Below are positions 24,070 through 35,456 of a stretch of DNA of 64,000 nucleotides, piece after piece. Source of the DNA: Punctularia strigosozonata HHB-11173 SS5 (lineage: Eukaryota > Basidiomycota > Agaricomycetes > Corticiales > Punctulariaceae). The DNA lies in assembly GCF_000264995.1 (NCBI RefSeq), contig NW_006767447.1:135384-199383 (forward strand). Reading direction: 5' to 3'. The first letter of the stretch is position 1. The number at the start of each line of letters is the position of its first letter. The notes under the pieces were generated by a model. The model had not been told where the DNA came from, did no database searches, and saw only the letters and a program-made list of their open reading frames with translations. The translations under genes and the position numbers were made by a program.

Positions 24070-24732
24070 ATGTCGGCCTTCACGTGCTCCTCCTCCCAAA
24101 TCATTCACGGCTACTGGACGAAATCCAAGACCCAGGAGCAGATTCGCGATAACGATGTCCTTGTGACTGCGGTACGGGAGGCATCTGCCCCCGAGGCCAC
24201 GCTCGCTTCCCCTGCACCCGCGCATGTAACCTCCTCTGCGCGTTCGCACCCTCAGGACCAAGAACTTGACGGCACTGGTATGTTCACGCGTCTCTTGCAC
24301 TTCACGTAGCATCACTAACATGCACGCGCAGATGCCGTGGATGACTTCTTTGGCTTCACCCGCACGACACGCCCTCGCCCGCTGTCTAGCACAAGCGACC
24401 TTCCCCCGCCGTACCCCACCCAGGGAGACCTCCCCGCCTACTCCATCGAGGAACAGCACGAACCCGTCACGCTCGCCATGCACCTCTTCAAATACGGCTT
24501 CCTCTTCCCTCCGTTCTGGATTATTGGCACCATCGTGCTCTTCTGCTCCCTGAACGCGCCCGCCGACTGGCACTCCGAGAAGACGGACCTCGAGCGCCAG
24601 CAGCTCTTGACCGATATTCGCGTCGCGGAAAGACGATGGGCCAAGCGCTGCGCGTACGCGCTTATAGCGCTTACCTTCTTCGTGATCATCGCCGTGATCA
24701 TCGCCCTCGCCGTCCTCAAGTGGTCCTCATGA
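24070..24732 (+). CDS. Two-helix membrane protein with PPPY motif, function unknown
   Basis: Exons 24070-24277 and 24332-24732, giving 202 residues. The intron has a GTATGT donor, a CACTAACA branch and a CAG acceptor. The N-terminal half is hydrophilic and Ser/Pro-rich and includes DLPPPYPTQGDLPAYS; PPPY fits the WW-domain recognition motif of Rsp5/NEDD4-type ubiquitin ligases. Two hydrophobic segments follow: FKYGFLFPPFWIIGTIVLF (about residues 120-140) and YALIALTFFVIIAVIIALAV (about 177-196), separated by a charged helix (WHSEKTDLERQQLL). The likely topology is cytosolic N-terminus and a hairpin of two helices. Such proteins exist as uncharacterised genes in other mushrooms, as far as I recall. 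No enzymatic motif is seen. Confidence 0.75.
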
Positions 24733-25461
24733 AGACCTCACTTTCTCCACCCCTACTGCGCGCGATGACGCCCATGAAAACCCGTTCGACCCTAGAGCGT
24801 TCGCTCACGCCATACCTTCATTCATTCTTCGACGTCTCTGGCACTAAACGACTGGATCGACGCCCTGATTCAAGCAACTCTTACTCTCGACTGTAGCGAT
24901 AACACCCGTGCCTGATCCATACCTTCTCCGCCATCTGTACTCTGTATCGTTATTGGATTACTTTATGTCGCTCTTACGTTACAATCACAATACTTTGCCG
25001 TGTCTCCGTATCAGTTGAGATGAGTCTGTTTACCAGTTACATAAGGTGGAACCAGATGTCGCTCGATATTACACGGAAGTCTTATGCATCGCTTCGACGC
25101 CTCCGACACCGCAGGCCAATGAAGATACTGTAAGTGGAATGAACCGCGATCCCCGCCTCGCGAGTGGGCGTGGGCTCCTCCCGCCGGCTCTGGAGCCTGA
25201 GGCCGAGTATGTGCAGGGGAACGGTGCAGACCCGAGAGTAAGTAAAGCTGTTCACCGGTCCAAGAGGGTGGGATAAGGCGGCCGTCAAAGCTTCGCTGAG
25301 TTTCAATCCTCGAAAACCGCCAACATGTCGGAACTTGGCGCGGAGAAGTCGTAGTACGACATGTCACGTATCCTCAGGGGATTCCCCTCCCAGCTGGGGC
25401 TGACAGGCACGACCGTCGACTCCACTGCAGGTCATGGAGGCTGCGAATAATGAAAGCACTT
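24733..25461. other. Intergenic region
   Basis: This holds the 3' region of the two-helix membrane protein and the upstream region of velvet gene A. No coding signal was recognised. Confidence 0.5.
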
Positions 25462-25466
25462 TATAA
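25462..25466 (+). promoter_or_regulatory. TATA box of velvet gene A
   Basis: TATAA within ACTTTATAACC lies 59 bases before the start codon, followed by a CCCCCCTACC pyrimidine-rich leader. Confidence 0.5.
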
Positions 25467-25520
25467 CCCCTTCGCGCATCCCCCCTACCAAAGCTCAACA
25501 CACAGCATCTCTTCAAGTTA

Positions 25521-27070
25521 ATGTCTACCGTCAGCCATACCAGCTACTTTGCGACGGGGCGGTTCGTAGGGAGGACCATAAGGGCAGAGTTAAGTGAAAT
25601 CCAAGGCGCGGTGCGCGGGAGAAAGTGCGTTTGGATTCCCCATTCTTTCGTTCTTTCTTTCTTTTCCTTCTTTTCCTCTTTTCTCGAACCAGTTGCTCAG
25701 GGAGAGGACCAAGCAGGTTCGGAACCAAGGATCGGCGCGCCATCGACCCAGTGAGGCTGCTCGCCCGTTACTTCCTTGCAAACGTCGAAACCGAACGCTG
25801 ACGGGGTTCGTGTGTCCCGTGTCCACTTCGAAGCCGCCGGTCGTTCAGCTCCGTCTATTCGAGGTCTTCGCTTTCGGTACCGCACAGCACAGCGAACGGG
25901 AGCTCGCGGATGGAGAGTACAGGTAAGAGCCGTTCCTGCGCGATGAAGGACGAGAGGAGGGGTGCGCCCGGTGTGCGCCCTCGATTTGACCCGAAACGCT
26001 TTTTCCCCCCGCAGGGAATTCCAGACGTTGGGCCTGATCTGCCGTGCCGATCTCTTCCGTTTCGTCCGGGTGGAGGAGGAGAGTAACAACGACGGTTTGG
26101 TACTACCCTCGGGCGCGATGGCCGCGTCGTCGAGCAGTGCAAGTTCCAGCTCGGAGCCGACTGGAGCCGACGCTTTCGATGGCGCCGCGAGGCCCCCGGG
26201 CGATTTCCACCAAGCGATGCAGCCCTCTACCGTCGCCTCAGGCCCCGGCACTACCATCTTCATCTCGGACGCCACGGCCCAGCCAGAATCCGTCGGGAAG
26301 GAGAAAAAGGCGAGCGCGCCCAGCGACCGGTCCGCGACCTGCCCGGTCGTCGGCGGCTGGGGCCGGATAGACGAGTCTCGCTCGATGGCGTCGGAGCTGT
26401 TCGTGAGTGGGGCCCTCACTCTCCACTTTTACCGAACGACGAAAACCTGATATCTCTCGGGAGGGGGCAGGGAGAACGCAGTACTCAAGCCACCGTCGTA
26501 CACCACGGCGGCCGGTACATGATCGTGTTCGCTTTCTCGGTTAGTCCGTGTTTTTGTTACCCGAACTTCCCCGTCGCGAACCCCCCCCCCTCCCGCGAGG
26601 TTTTTTCCGTGTGCTGAAACGGCGTAACAACGCTTCCGTTTTTCCGTTCTTTAGGACCTCTCCATCCGGCAGACGGGCGAGTTCGTGTTGCGATACAGCG
26701 CGTTCGACATACACTCCACCGCCGTGCGGGTCGAGCTCGACAGCAGCATCGACCCGGCTCTGCAAGCATGGCAACCCGGGGTCGTCGCCAGCGCGAGCGC
26801 CTCGAGCTCGACGATCCCGGTACTGGCGGAATGCTACTCGCAGAAGACGATCAGGATCTGGGACACGAAGAGTTTTCCGGGCCTGGAAAAGTCGACGGCG
26901 CTGACGCAGGTACGTAACCCTCACTAAAAGCGGCGTTCTTGGGAAAAGTGGAGGACATTTCGTCAATGGGCTCACGATTGTCGCTTTGGTTTACCTCGTA
27001 GGCGATCGCGCGTCAGTCCAACGGCGTGCGCCCGCGGGTTCGACGGCATAGTGAGATGGACGGTAGATAA
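25521..27070 (+). CDS. Velvet-domain regulator A
   Basis: Seven exons: 25521-25624, 25693-25750, 25834-25922, 26015-26402, 26471-26539, 26655-26909, 27002-27070, giving 343 residues. Velvet family marks: FGTKDRRAIDPPPVVQLRLF (first half of the domain, spliced across the second intron), YMIVFAFSDLSIRQTGEF, VLAECYSQKTIRIW, DTKSFPGLEKSTALTQ, and AIARQSNGVRPRVRR at the C-terminus. Velvet proteins are fungal transcription factors with a Rel-like fold that couple light and other cues to development, sporulation and secondary metabolism, often as heterodimers. A Ser/Ala/Gly-rich insert of about 100 residues (26105-26400) interrupts the domain, as in VosA/VelB-type proteins. It has a paralogue at 34320. 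I cannot assign it to VosA, VelB, VelC or VeA from the sequence alone. Confidence 0.85.
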
Positions 27071-27687
27071 GGCGAGGGTGAGCGTACTTGGAGCGATGCG
27101 TGTCTCCAAGATGCTGACTGTTACTGTACAACGATCTGTACAAACTTCTCAGAGCGCTCAGGAGTCATGCGAGTAACGCAAAACAGCGATACAGCCCTCG
27201 TGGATTTCCGTACCGGCTGTAAGTAGTACACATAAAAATATGTGTTCTTGGGGTTCTAATCCGCCGCAAACACACAAGACAACCAAGTCATAGCTACAAG
27301 TCCGGAACCTATGTTCTGTGACAGGTATAAATGTTACCGCGAGGTATGGCGATAGTATCAGCGAAAGCTCGAAACAGCGAAAGGACTGACTACTTGGTAC
27401 CTACCAGCACTCTGGACCCGTGTATGCTGTCCAGCAGGATGAGAAAATAGGAGAATAGGAGTAGCTCGTCGGCCTTATGGTTCGAAGAGTCCACGTGGAT
27501 TACGGCGATCCTGTCGTATCCCTCCAACGGTCCTTCCGTATATGACCGAATTGTCGAGAAAAGGCGGGTCACTGTTATGATGCCGCAGCCTCCAGAAACC
27601 GTGACGACCATCCCCTGCTGAAAAACTCGTTTTTAGAAATTGGAGTTTCACAATGACTTTCTCCCCCGGCGGAACAGACGATCCGAG
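27071..27687. other. Gap with one unexplained open stretch
   Basis: No supported gene. On the minus strand an open stretch 27611-27390 encodes a protein-like segment (HVDSSNHKADELLLFSYF, LILLDSIHGSRVLV), but no start, splice partner or family was found. Confidence 0.35.
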
Positions 27688-28145
27688 TTAGGTCGCGTCC
27701 TCGGTCGCGATGGTGGTCTGTGACAAAAAAATAATAATCGATCGTCCGCATCAGACGGGCTTTGATATAGAGCACAACCGGGGTGTGGAAGAGATCTAAC
27801 TGACCCTGACCGCTTCCCTATGTGCGACGAGCGACGATACGCGTTCCCGGAACGACGCCCTGCATTGCGTACATTCGATGTCGTCGGCTAACGGACCCAG
27901 CGCCGCGTGGATCTCCGACGCCGAGATATCTGGGAGAAAGGACGGATGTGGGCATAAACGAACAACAACACGACGACGAGAAAAAGGGGAAGAAAACAAC
28001 CAAGAAAAAAAAGGAAGGACGAGGTGAGGAGGAGAGGGTGTAAGTATTGACCCGATCGCGCGTCCCATCCGACGTATGGCACATCCGAGCGCCCACGCCC
28101 GCGGGAGCCGCTTCTGCTGTTGCGGTCTTCCGCCAACGATACGGT
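27688..28145 (-). pseudogene. 5'-truncated BTB-family gene (relic of the 45.5/47.7 kb family)
   Basis: The 3' part of the BTB-like gene family is preserved: an exon ending at 28052 with RLPRAWALGCAIRR (compare RLTRAWALASAYIA in the 45.5 kb gene), an exon 27929-27805 of exactly 125 bases as in both intact paralogues (ISASEIHAALGPL, IECTQCRASFRERVSSLVA), and a last exon 27717-27688 encoding TTIATEDAT and a stop (compare MTIVTE in the 47.7 kb gene). Intron positions and phases match. The BTB half is absent upstream of about 28145, and the first preserved exon seems to shift frame near its start. It is therefore a truncated, probably non-functional copy, though its remaining splice sites look intact. 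Confidence 0.7.
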
Positions 28146-28872
28146 GAAATTACTTGTTTTGAGCTGCCGTGGAGCATGCCATGCATGAGGCGTACACACA
28201 GCAAACGTTGACTGCAATCACCCGCGTGTCATCGTCGTTCTACGCGTCTGCAATGCAGTGCGATGTGCGTAGGAGTATACAGTACGTCGGTACGCATATC
28301 TTGAGGTGCTCGAGCCGGCGCGTAAGTCGGTGGTTAACGTATGTAGGGGGGGGGTGGGGTGATACATGATGCCAGAACCGCACGCGACGTCGCGCAGCTT
28401 GCAAGTTTGATATTCCGTAGGAGGTAACGTTGAGCAGCGCTGTAAGAAGACTCGCAGCAGCCGAGAGATACGACGCCTCCGCCGTGTCGTCCCAGAACGA
28501 GCGCTATCGTGCCGCCGAATTGGAGCAATACTAGGTTCAGCTTCAGGGTGTGTCGACGAGGTATTGACGAAGAGCTGGCGGATCCGTCTTTCCGGTGAGC
28601 AGTGGCGATCTTGTATGCACATGCCCCATCCATGGCTGATATCTGCAGACCCTTGTTCTGCAGGCTGCGCGGATCAGACGCTGCGTGCGTATAACGATGG
28701 CGATCAAGTTTCGCGCCCTTGACTGCGTGTGTTGTTGCTGAAGAAACGCGCGTCGCGTTCGGATTTCCCACTCCAGTCGCGGTCATGTGACGCTTCAACC
28801 CTGTGCTTTCGTTCCGTATCGACGGTCATATCCGCGGGGGGTAAGTAGCAAGGGCTGCAACTTGCAAGTGAT
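28146..28872. other. Intergenic region
   Basis: Includes a G-run (28346-28358) and no recognised coding unit. It likely contains the BUB1 promoter; several ATGs occur but only 28873 opens the conserved domain. Confidence 0.45.
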
Positions 28873-31800
28873 ATGGCCGCCGCGCCCGCAAGCCCGACGT
28901 CCGATCTCAGCTTGGAACGAGATCAGTACCGCCTCGAAGTCCAACGGGCGCTCGAAGAGGACGCCGACCCGCTCGCCGCCTACGAACGCTTCGTCAAATG
29001 GACCGCCGATGCCTACCGTGGCCGGCCCAACTCCGAGTCGCGCTTCACCGAGCTCCTGCACGAGGTCACGCACAAGTTCAAGGAGGATGCGGCGTACCGG
29101 ACGGACCTGCGGTACCTGCAGATGTGGAGCTTGTACGCGAGCCGCTTGCCGAAGGAGAAGCAGGCGAAGGTGTATCGGGGTTTGGTGAAGGCGGAGATCG
29201 GCGTGCCGTACGCGCAGCTGTGGGAGGAGTTTGCGAGCATATTGGAGCGAGATGGGCAGTGAGTATGCGCGCCTTTTGTGAGATAAGACCTGAACGTATG
29301 CGTCTTAGCCATGCCAAAGCGGACGAGATATACCGCATGGGCATCACGCGCCGCGCCCGACCGCTCGAACGCCTCAAGAAGCGATACGCAGACTTCCTCG
29401 CAAGGCATAACAAGACGAAACCGGTTCCGTCGTTCGCACACTCGCCATCATCCACCTCCACGTCCGCCGCTACACATGCGCCCTCAACCTCGACCTCCGC
29501 CTCCGCCTCCGCCACCTCGACCCTCATCCTTACATCCACGACGCGCACCGAACCACCCCTCTCCCTCCACGGCCACAACCGCTACGCACCTCTCCTCACG
29601 CCCAACCCTCCCGGCCGGCGCCCGGAGCGGCTCATGTGCGACCTCTCGCTCATCTGGGACCCCGCCACCCAATCCGAATGGTCCTTCGCCGAGGCCCGCG
29701 CGCGATCGCAAGGCTTGCTCAACAAGAAGTGGCCGCCGCTCGTCTCCGACGCCTCCGCGACCAGCACCAGCGGCGGGCGCGATACGACCGTTAAAGTGCA
29801 CTTCGCCGACGGCGGCAAGAACGCGACGAGGACGGGCGGCGGCGCGCGCAAGAGTCTGGCGGCGGAGCCGACGGTCACGATCAACACGAAGGAGGCGCTC
29901 GCGGACGTGTTCGGGATGTACAACTCGCCCGAGAAGAGTATGCGATTAGGGCCGGCCGCGGGGAGCAAACACGCACCGCTGAAGAAGGTGACTATATGAT
30001 GCGTTTCGCCCGTTGTTGTGAGAGTTTATTGAGGGATGATGCAGATCGAACCTCTCACTCCGGGGACGTTGGCGCCTCCGCCGTTGACGCGGAGCCACAG
30101 CGCGTCATCTGTCCCCGACCCGAAGACGCCAGGCTCAATCAGGCCGTTCGTGGACGAGAACGAACATGCACACACAACGCCCGCGCCCGTGAAGACTCCG
30201 CGTAAGTAGTGCTCTAGCGCGCTTGTTCGTTCTCTCTTCAGCATTACTCATACGTGTGCTTTGACTAGTCTCGTTCCGCCCGTTCGTGGACAACGCTGAG
30301 AACGAGGTGCCTGCCACTGCGAAGACGCCCGGACCCAGCGATCCGCACACGGTTGTTCGGACCCAGAGTGACGAGAACGCACATGCGAGAACGCCATTCC
30401 GACCCTACGTCGACGGCGCCGAAAATCCACCATTGAAGACGCCGTGTACGTTCAATCTTTCCTGCGGCCCCGCAGCCGAAAAGTCCTGAAACAGAGTAAA
30501 CTAGCTTTCAAACCTTTGCATGATGCGGCTGCCGACGAGAACGGGGGAGGGCAGGGTATCACGCCCGGCCCGACGCTGCTCAAGGTAAACCGAGCTCGAT
30601 TCGAAACGACCCGACGCGGTACTTACGATGGAAACCGTTCGCAGTTCCAGCCCTTCGTCGACGGTGCGCAGCCCAACCGTACTCCGGCAGCGGTCTTCAC
30701 GCCCGGCGTTCGTCGCGCGTTGGCGGAGAAGACCGCCGAGCCTACCCCGAGACCAAACTCGGAACAAGACGGCGACGGCGCGAACGCCGCCTCGGAGAAC
30801 TGGCCCAAGACCCCAGCCGGCGGGGGCGTGTTGTTCTCGCGCGGTCCAGGAACGGCCGCCGTCTTCACCCCCGCTCCGGCGTCCGCCGCCGCCGCCCCAA
30901 CGAGCAGCGGCGCTCATCCCAAGCCAGGCCCGCTCGGCGACGTGTTCAGCGCGCCCCCGGCAGCATCCGGCCCGAAGACTCCCGGCGCATTCACGCCGTT
31001 CGCGGACACGCAGACGCCCTTCAAGGTCTTCGTCAGGCCTGGCGCCGGCGTGCCGAATGGCGCCATGCCGACGCCGACGCCGGTCTGTGGGGCATTCAGG
31101 CCCTTGAGGCATCGGGAGGAGGAGCAAGAGAATGCGCCGGTCGCCACCGCGGCCGTCGAGGAGCCAGAGCCGGAAGATCCGCCGACGGTGACGATCACCC
31201 AGGACCCTACCCGTCCTCCCGGCTTGGGCGCCATTCGCGAAGATGACGAGGAGGAGGAGCGCTCCGAGTCTCCTCCGGAAGGAGAGGCCGACGTCGGAAT
31301 GTTCGTCAAGGGCCATGATCACGACACGGACACGACGGAGTCGGAGACCGACGGCTCGCAGGATCACCATGTCGAGTTCACCCCTCTGGACGAGCCCGAG
31401 ACGGAGGAGGATTCGATGATGGAGGATCCTCCGGCAGAGTACGCCCGAGCGGAAACCTCTGGGGATCAGAGCTACGAAGGGCCCGAGACGCCAGACCTGC
31501 ACCCGGCGGAGTATGACGAAGAAGAGGAAGAGGGGCGGCACGCGGTGCTGCAGCCGCTGGGCCGCTTCGGCGCGTTCACGGTGATGACGCCCGTGATGGA
31601 GCGCACGTTCGAGTTCACGATGAGCGCGCAGCTGGAGGGAACGCCGCTGGGGCACGTCGAAGGGCGGATATTGGAGGGCTTGGACGATCAGGCGGTGACG
31701 GAGGTGTCGGACCTGTTGACGAGGGATCTGCGTCAGACGAGCGGGAACGGGAACGCCTTGGGGTTGGAGGACGTGCACGGAGAGGACAGGCCATACGCCA

Positions 31801-33083
31801 GCGCCGGCGACGAGGATGCGGGGGCAGACGATGCCGTTCCAGCGTCCACATCGTTCGTGGCCGTGTCTACGCTCCCGGAGCCGTGCAATCCCTTCGATCC
31901 GCAGCGCTTGGCGACCTTGATGTCCCTCATACCAGCGGTCCCTGGATACCACGACCTGAAGCGTGACGACGCGCACCTCCTCGATGGCCTCCAGAAGTTC
32001 GCCAAGAAGCTTGGACAATCGAGCAGTTCGGCCTTGGCTGCGCCGTACTTCCGCTTCGAGATCGAAGGCAGGCGCTTCGGGGTTTACGACAAGCTCGGCG
32101 AAGGGGGTTTTGGGGCCGTCTTCGCCGCGAAGGACCTTACGGATCTGCCCGTGAACGAGGACATGGAGGAGGAAGATGACGAGGACGAAGAAGACGAGGC
32201 GCCGAGGTTCGCGCTCAAAGTCGTTCGGCCGCGCAACGTCTGGGAGTACCATGTCCTCCATCGCCTGCACGCCGTCCTGCCCGACCATCTCCGCCGGTCC
32301 GTGATCGTGCCACACGCGCTGTACGCCTACCGCGACGAGAGCTTTTTTGTCATGGACCTATGCGCACAGGGGACGTTGCTGGACATGGTGAACCGCGCGG
32401 CGGAGACGGGCATATCGCGCCAGGGCGCCTGCATGGACGAGCTCCTCATCTTCTTCTTCACGATCGAGCTCATGCGACTCGTGGAGGGCATGCACCGCGC
32501 CGGGTTCGTCCACGGAGACCTGAAGATCGACAATTGCCTGATCAGGCTCGATCCGGTACCGGGGGGCGACGCGAACCTGGCCGGCACCTATCGCCCGGAC
32601 GCGGACGGGTGGCTGCATAAAGGCATCAAGCTCATCGACTTCGGACGGACGATCGATACCAGGCTGTTCCCCGCCGGCCAGGCGTTCGTCAGCGACTGGA
32701 ACACGGACGCCAGAGACTGCCGGGAGATGCGGGAACGACTGCCCTGGACGTTCCAGCCCGACTATCACGGCCTGGCCGACATCGTCTATTGCATGCTGTT
32801 CGGCAGATACATGGACGACGCGTCGTTGAGCCACGCGGCGTCTCCCGGGGAGCGCGTGAAGCTGGCGACGCCGCTGAAGCGGTACTGGCAAATCGATCTC
32901 TGGAGCAGGTTGTTCGATCTCCTGCTCAACCCCTCGCTCGCTGGGGAGTTGCCGCTCTGCGACGAGCTTGCGGAGCTGCGGCAAGAGATGGAGATCTGGC
33001 TGGAAGCCAACAGCAATCGATCCGGCGTCACCCTCAAGTCCTTGCTGAAGAGGATAGAACGCGCGTGCACCGCTCAACGGTGA
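28873..33083 (+). CDS. BUB1: BUB1 spindle-assembly-checkpoint kinase (Mad3/BUB1 domain plus kinase)
   Basis: Exons 28873-29258, 29309-29987, 30045-30201, 30269-30445, 30484-33083, giving 1332 residues. Residues about 15-135 are the Mad3/BUB1 homology region (YLQMWSLYASRLPKEKQAKV, FASILERDGQ, IYRMGITRRARPLERLKKRY), which binds Knl1. Around residues 345-640 are many short TP-F motifs (KTPGSIRPFVDE, LSFRPFVDN, TPFRPYVDG). An acidic linker follows, then a kinase domain at about 985-1325: Gly loop LGEGGFGAVF, ALKVV lysine near 1042, catalytic HGDLKIDN near 1141 and DFGR near 1184. The kinase acts at kinetochores, phosphorylating histone H2A and recruiting Mad1. The catalytic loop is HGD rather than HRD, as is usual in Bub1. 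Both domains are on one polypeptide, so this locus may serve BUB1 and MAD3 roles, but a separate MAD3 elsewhere cannot be excluded. Confidence 0.95.
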
Positions 33084-33649
33084 CGAACGCCCCCCTCCCC
33101 ATTCGGCGTCGCTGTCCATTCGCTCTTTTTATTGAATTTTTTTCTTTTTAATGATAGCATATATCCTACGATTCTTTCGCAACACTGATTGTATATCTGC
33201 CACAATCACGCCTGACGTTATCGCGAGCACCGGCCCCATCACGTTGCTCGGCTGGGCGCCTTCTTGGAAGCTTGACGCTCTCCTCCTCGTCCGCTGCTGC
33301 ATGTTGGCGCAGTCGACGATCATGAGCCAGACGCTATTATCTCAACGCCTGTGCCGGTCACCCGGGAGAGGAGCTAGGTGCCGACGACCGGTCTGGACTG
33401 GCGATCCTCGAGCAATGAACGGTGTCGGAGCTCCGCATGCTTGTGTGCGTGTGCGTGCGCACGTCGCCTGTAGCCCCGGGGGGGGGGGGGGTTGCGGGGC
33501 GGGCGGGTGGAGGAGAGCGGAAAAGCAGGACGTTAGTGACTATGTGGGTGTGATTTGTGGGAGGACCCGTGAGGCAGAAAAGACCAACGGCCTTGCTTCC
33601 CGAACGCCCCTGCGATGATCGGTGTTTCAGATGTGTACATATATATGCA
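33084..33649. other. Intergenic region with a poly-G run
   Basis: Holds the BUB1 3' region (T-rich 33125-33150) and a G12-type run near 33480. No gene was recognised. Confidence 0.5.
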
Positions 33650-33860
33650 TGAGCACGCAGATCCACACGTCGACGACGTCGACCGCGCCCTGCAACCGAG
33701 CGAACTGATCGTGGCCGTTCTATGTACTTAGTACCGGAAGCGAGGCGAGGCGCTTCAGTCTGTCCCGCACCTGCAGAGTGAAAGCGTCCGCGAAGCCTGG
33801 TCGCTGCGGTGGTCCGGCGGGGTAATGGCGACACAAGAAGTCGCGCTCGTCGACATCCAA
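33650..33860 (-). pseudogene. Relic of hybrid histidine kinase exon 1
   Basis: The minus strand shows pieces of the first exon of the 50.5/55.1 kb kinases: DVDERDFLCRHYPAG (compare DFDETEFCRDYPSG), GFADAFTLQVRDRLKRLASL (compare SFADPYLFPLLARNELQRLT) and, in another frame, LQGAVDVVDV (compare LQGAVDVVHV). Only about 200 bases remain and the frame is lost, so this is a decayed fragment. No other kinase parts were found nearby. Confidence 0.7.
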
Positions 33861-34319
33861 ACTCAATATAGAGGCGTATCGAGCGCTTCTGCATCGCTGG
33901 GTGGGGGAAACAAGGGCTGCGGGGGCGATGCCGGGTCTTCGTTGTGGCGGAATGGAGAAAAGAAGCGGTGCGTGTCCGTTACCAACATCCCGACGTTTCG
34001 ACACCAAGCTTTGATTCGAGTTTTCTTTCAACGTTATCGCAGGTGACATCTGGCGACGTGGACGTATTGCACTCGCCAGGTGCAGGCTCACCGCTACGGC
34101 TTGAGATCCGGTACGCGCTGAGTATATGCCACGGCCGTACGTATCAAATCCCCCGCTCTGGTGGGGGACCCGCCACATCCTCGACCCCACCCAAACTCCC
34201 GGATCACGGCGTGGGCGAGGCTGACGTTCGCGCAGGCCGTACTAAAAAGCTCGAGGGCGGGACGGGGGGATACCTCACCCGCCCCCCACCCAGCCCCTCC
34301 TACTCTCACTCCAACCAGA
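33861..34319. other. Upstream region of velvet gene B
   Basis: A 459-base gap between the histidine kinase relic and the velvet B start, with no other gene recognised. CT-rich before the start codon. No TATA box is evident. Confidence 0.45.
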
Positions 34320-35456
34320 ATGTCCCCCATGGGCCGTCCAGTTGCGTTCGCGGCCGGCACCTTCTCCGGCTTGACCGTCCGCACCGAGCTGCGCGAAATC
34401 CAGGCGGCGGAGGTGGCTCGGAAGGCAGGCACGAAAGGTTCGTGCCCTCGGTCGTTTTCTAATACACTTGTAGAGTACACATCCGTCATGTGGCAGTGCC
34501 CTGACGAGACCCACACCCCAGCAGACAGACGCCCGGTTTGTGGGCCCGCACACAGGACCCGGTATAACGCTGCACGTTGTTGATTGATGTCCCCGACGCC
34601 CAGCTCGATCCTCCTCCGATCCTCGTCGCCCGTTTCTTCGTGGTCGACGCCTCTGCCCAGTGGCAGGGAGAAGGCTCTGCAACCGAAAAGGAGATCCGCA
34701 ACACGGAGTGCGTCGGTCCTTTTGTTTTTTTCTTTGGGGCGCCGGGTGATGCTGAGCATGGCGCAGTGATGTCAGGGTCGAGGGTTTCGTATGCAACGTC
34801 GACCTGTTCCCCATGTCGTCGGATTGGCGGCACGGTGAGCCCGTCCCCGCGACCCTCGAGGAGAGCGCGAAGTGTACCGAGAACCTCTCGGGCAGCCGCT
34901 TCGCCGAAGCGATCCGCCTCGAGTACGGAGGCGCCAAGTCGGTCATGTTCCCTTTCCCCGTGCGTGATTTTTTTTTTTGGTTTTTGTGCCCGCGAAAAAT
35001 CCCTTCCGCGTGCCTGACGAAACGAACGACGGAACGGTTCAGGATCTATCCGTGACGAAGAGCGGCTACCACCTCCTCCGCTATCGCATCTTCAACGTGC
35101 TCTCCATCGCCGCGGGGACCGTCCCCGTGCCCGCCTTGGCCGAATGCTACGGCGGCGTATTCCACGTCTACGGATCGAAGGAGTTTCCCGGTCTCCGAGC
35201 CTCCACGGATCTGACCAAGGTGTGTGCCCCCGTTCCCCCCTCTTTCCCTCCGTTCGGGCGCACGTGAAAGAGAACTGACATTAACATAAATTAACGCCCG
35301 GCCCCCCGCCCCGAATCCCGCCCCCCCCCGCGCGCGCGCGCAAAGCTCATCGCCCTTTATCGTCAAGTCCCCGTTCACGTCCGCCAAACGGGGCGCAAGA
35401 GGCGCAAATCGCCGACCCGGGACTCGGACTCGGATCCGTCGCGACGGTCGGACTGA
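34320..35456 (+). CDS. Velvet-domain regulator B
   Basis: Six exons: 34320-34437, 34525-34535, 34604-34707, 34767-34959, 35043-35219, 35346-35456, giving 237 residues. Velvet marks: GTKDRRPLDPPPILVARFF, VCNVDLFPM, MFPFPDLSVTKSGYHLLRYR, ALAECYGGVFHVYGSKEFPG, then LIALYRQVPVHVRQTGRKRR, a basic end that could serve as a nuclear signal. The second exon is only 11 bases; it is required to restore the KDRRP motif that velvet A encodes continuously. The N-terminus resembles velvet A (FAAGTFSGLTVRTELREIQ versus FATGRFVGRTIRAELSEIQ), so the two genes are paralogues; B lacks the long Ser/Ala insert of A. Predicted to be a transcription factor or a dimer partner. The last intron contains GC-rich low-complexity sequence (35290-35345). 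Confidence 0.8.

Noticed and set aside
30501-32315. 604-codon minus-strand open frame inside BUB1
   Set aside because: Arg/Leu/His-rich composition typical of the shadow of a GC-rich coding exon; BUB1 on the plus strand is certain.
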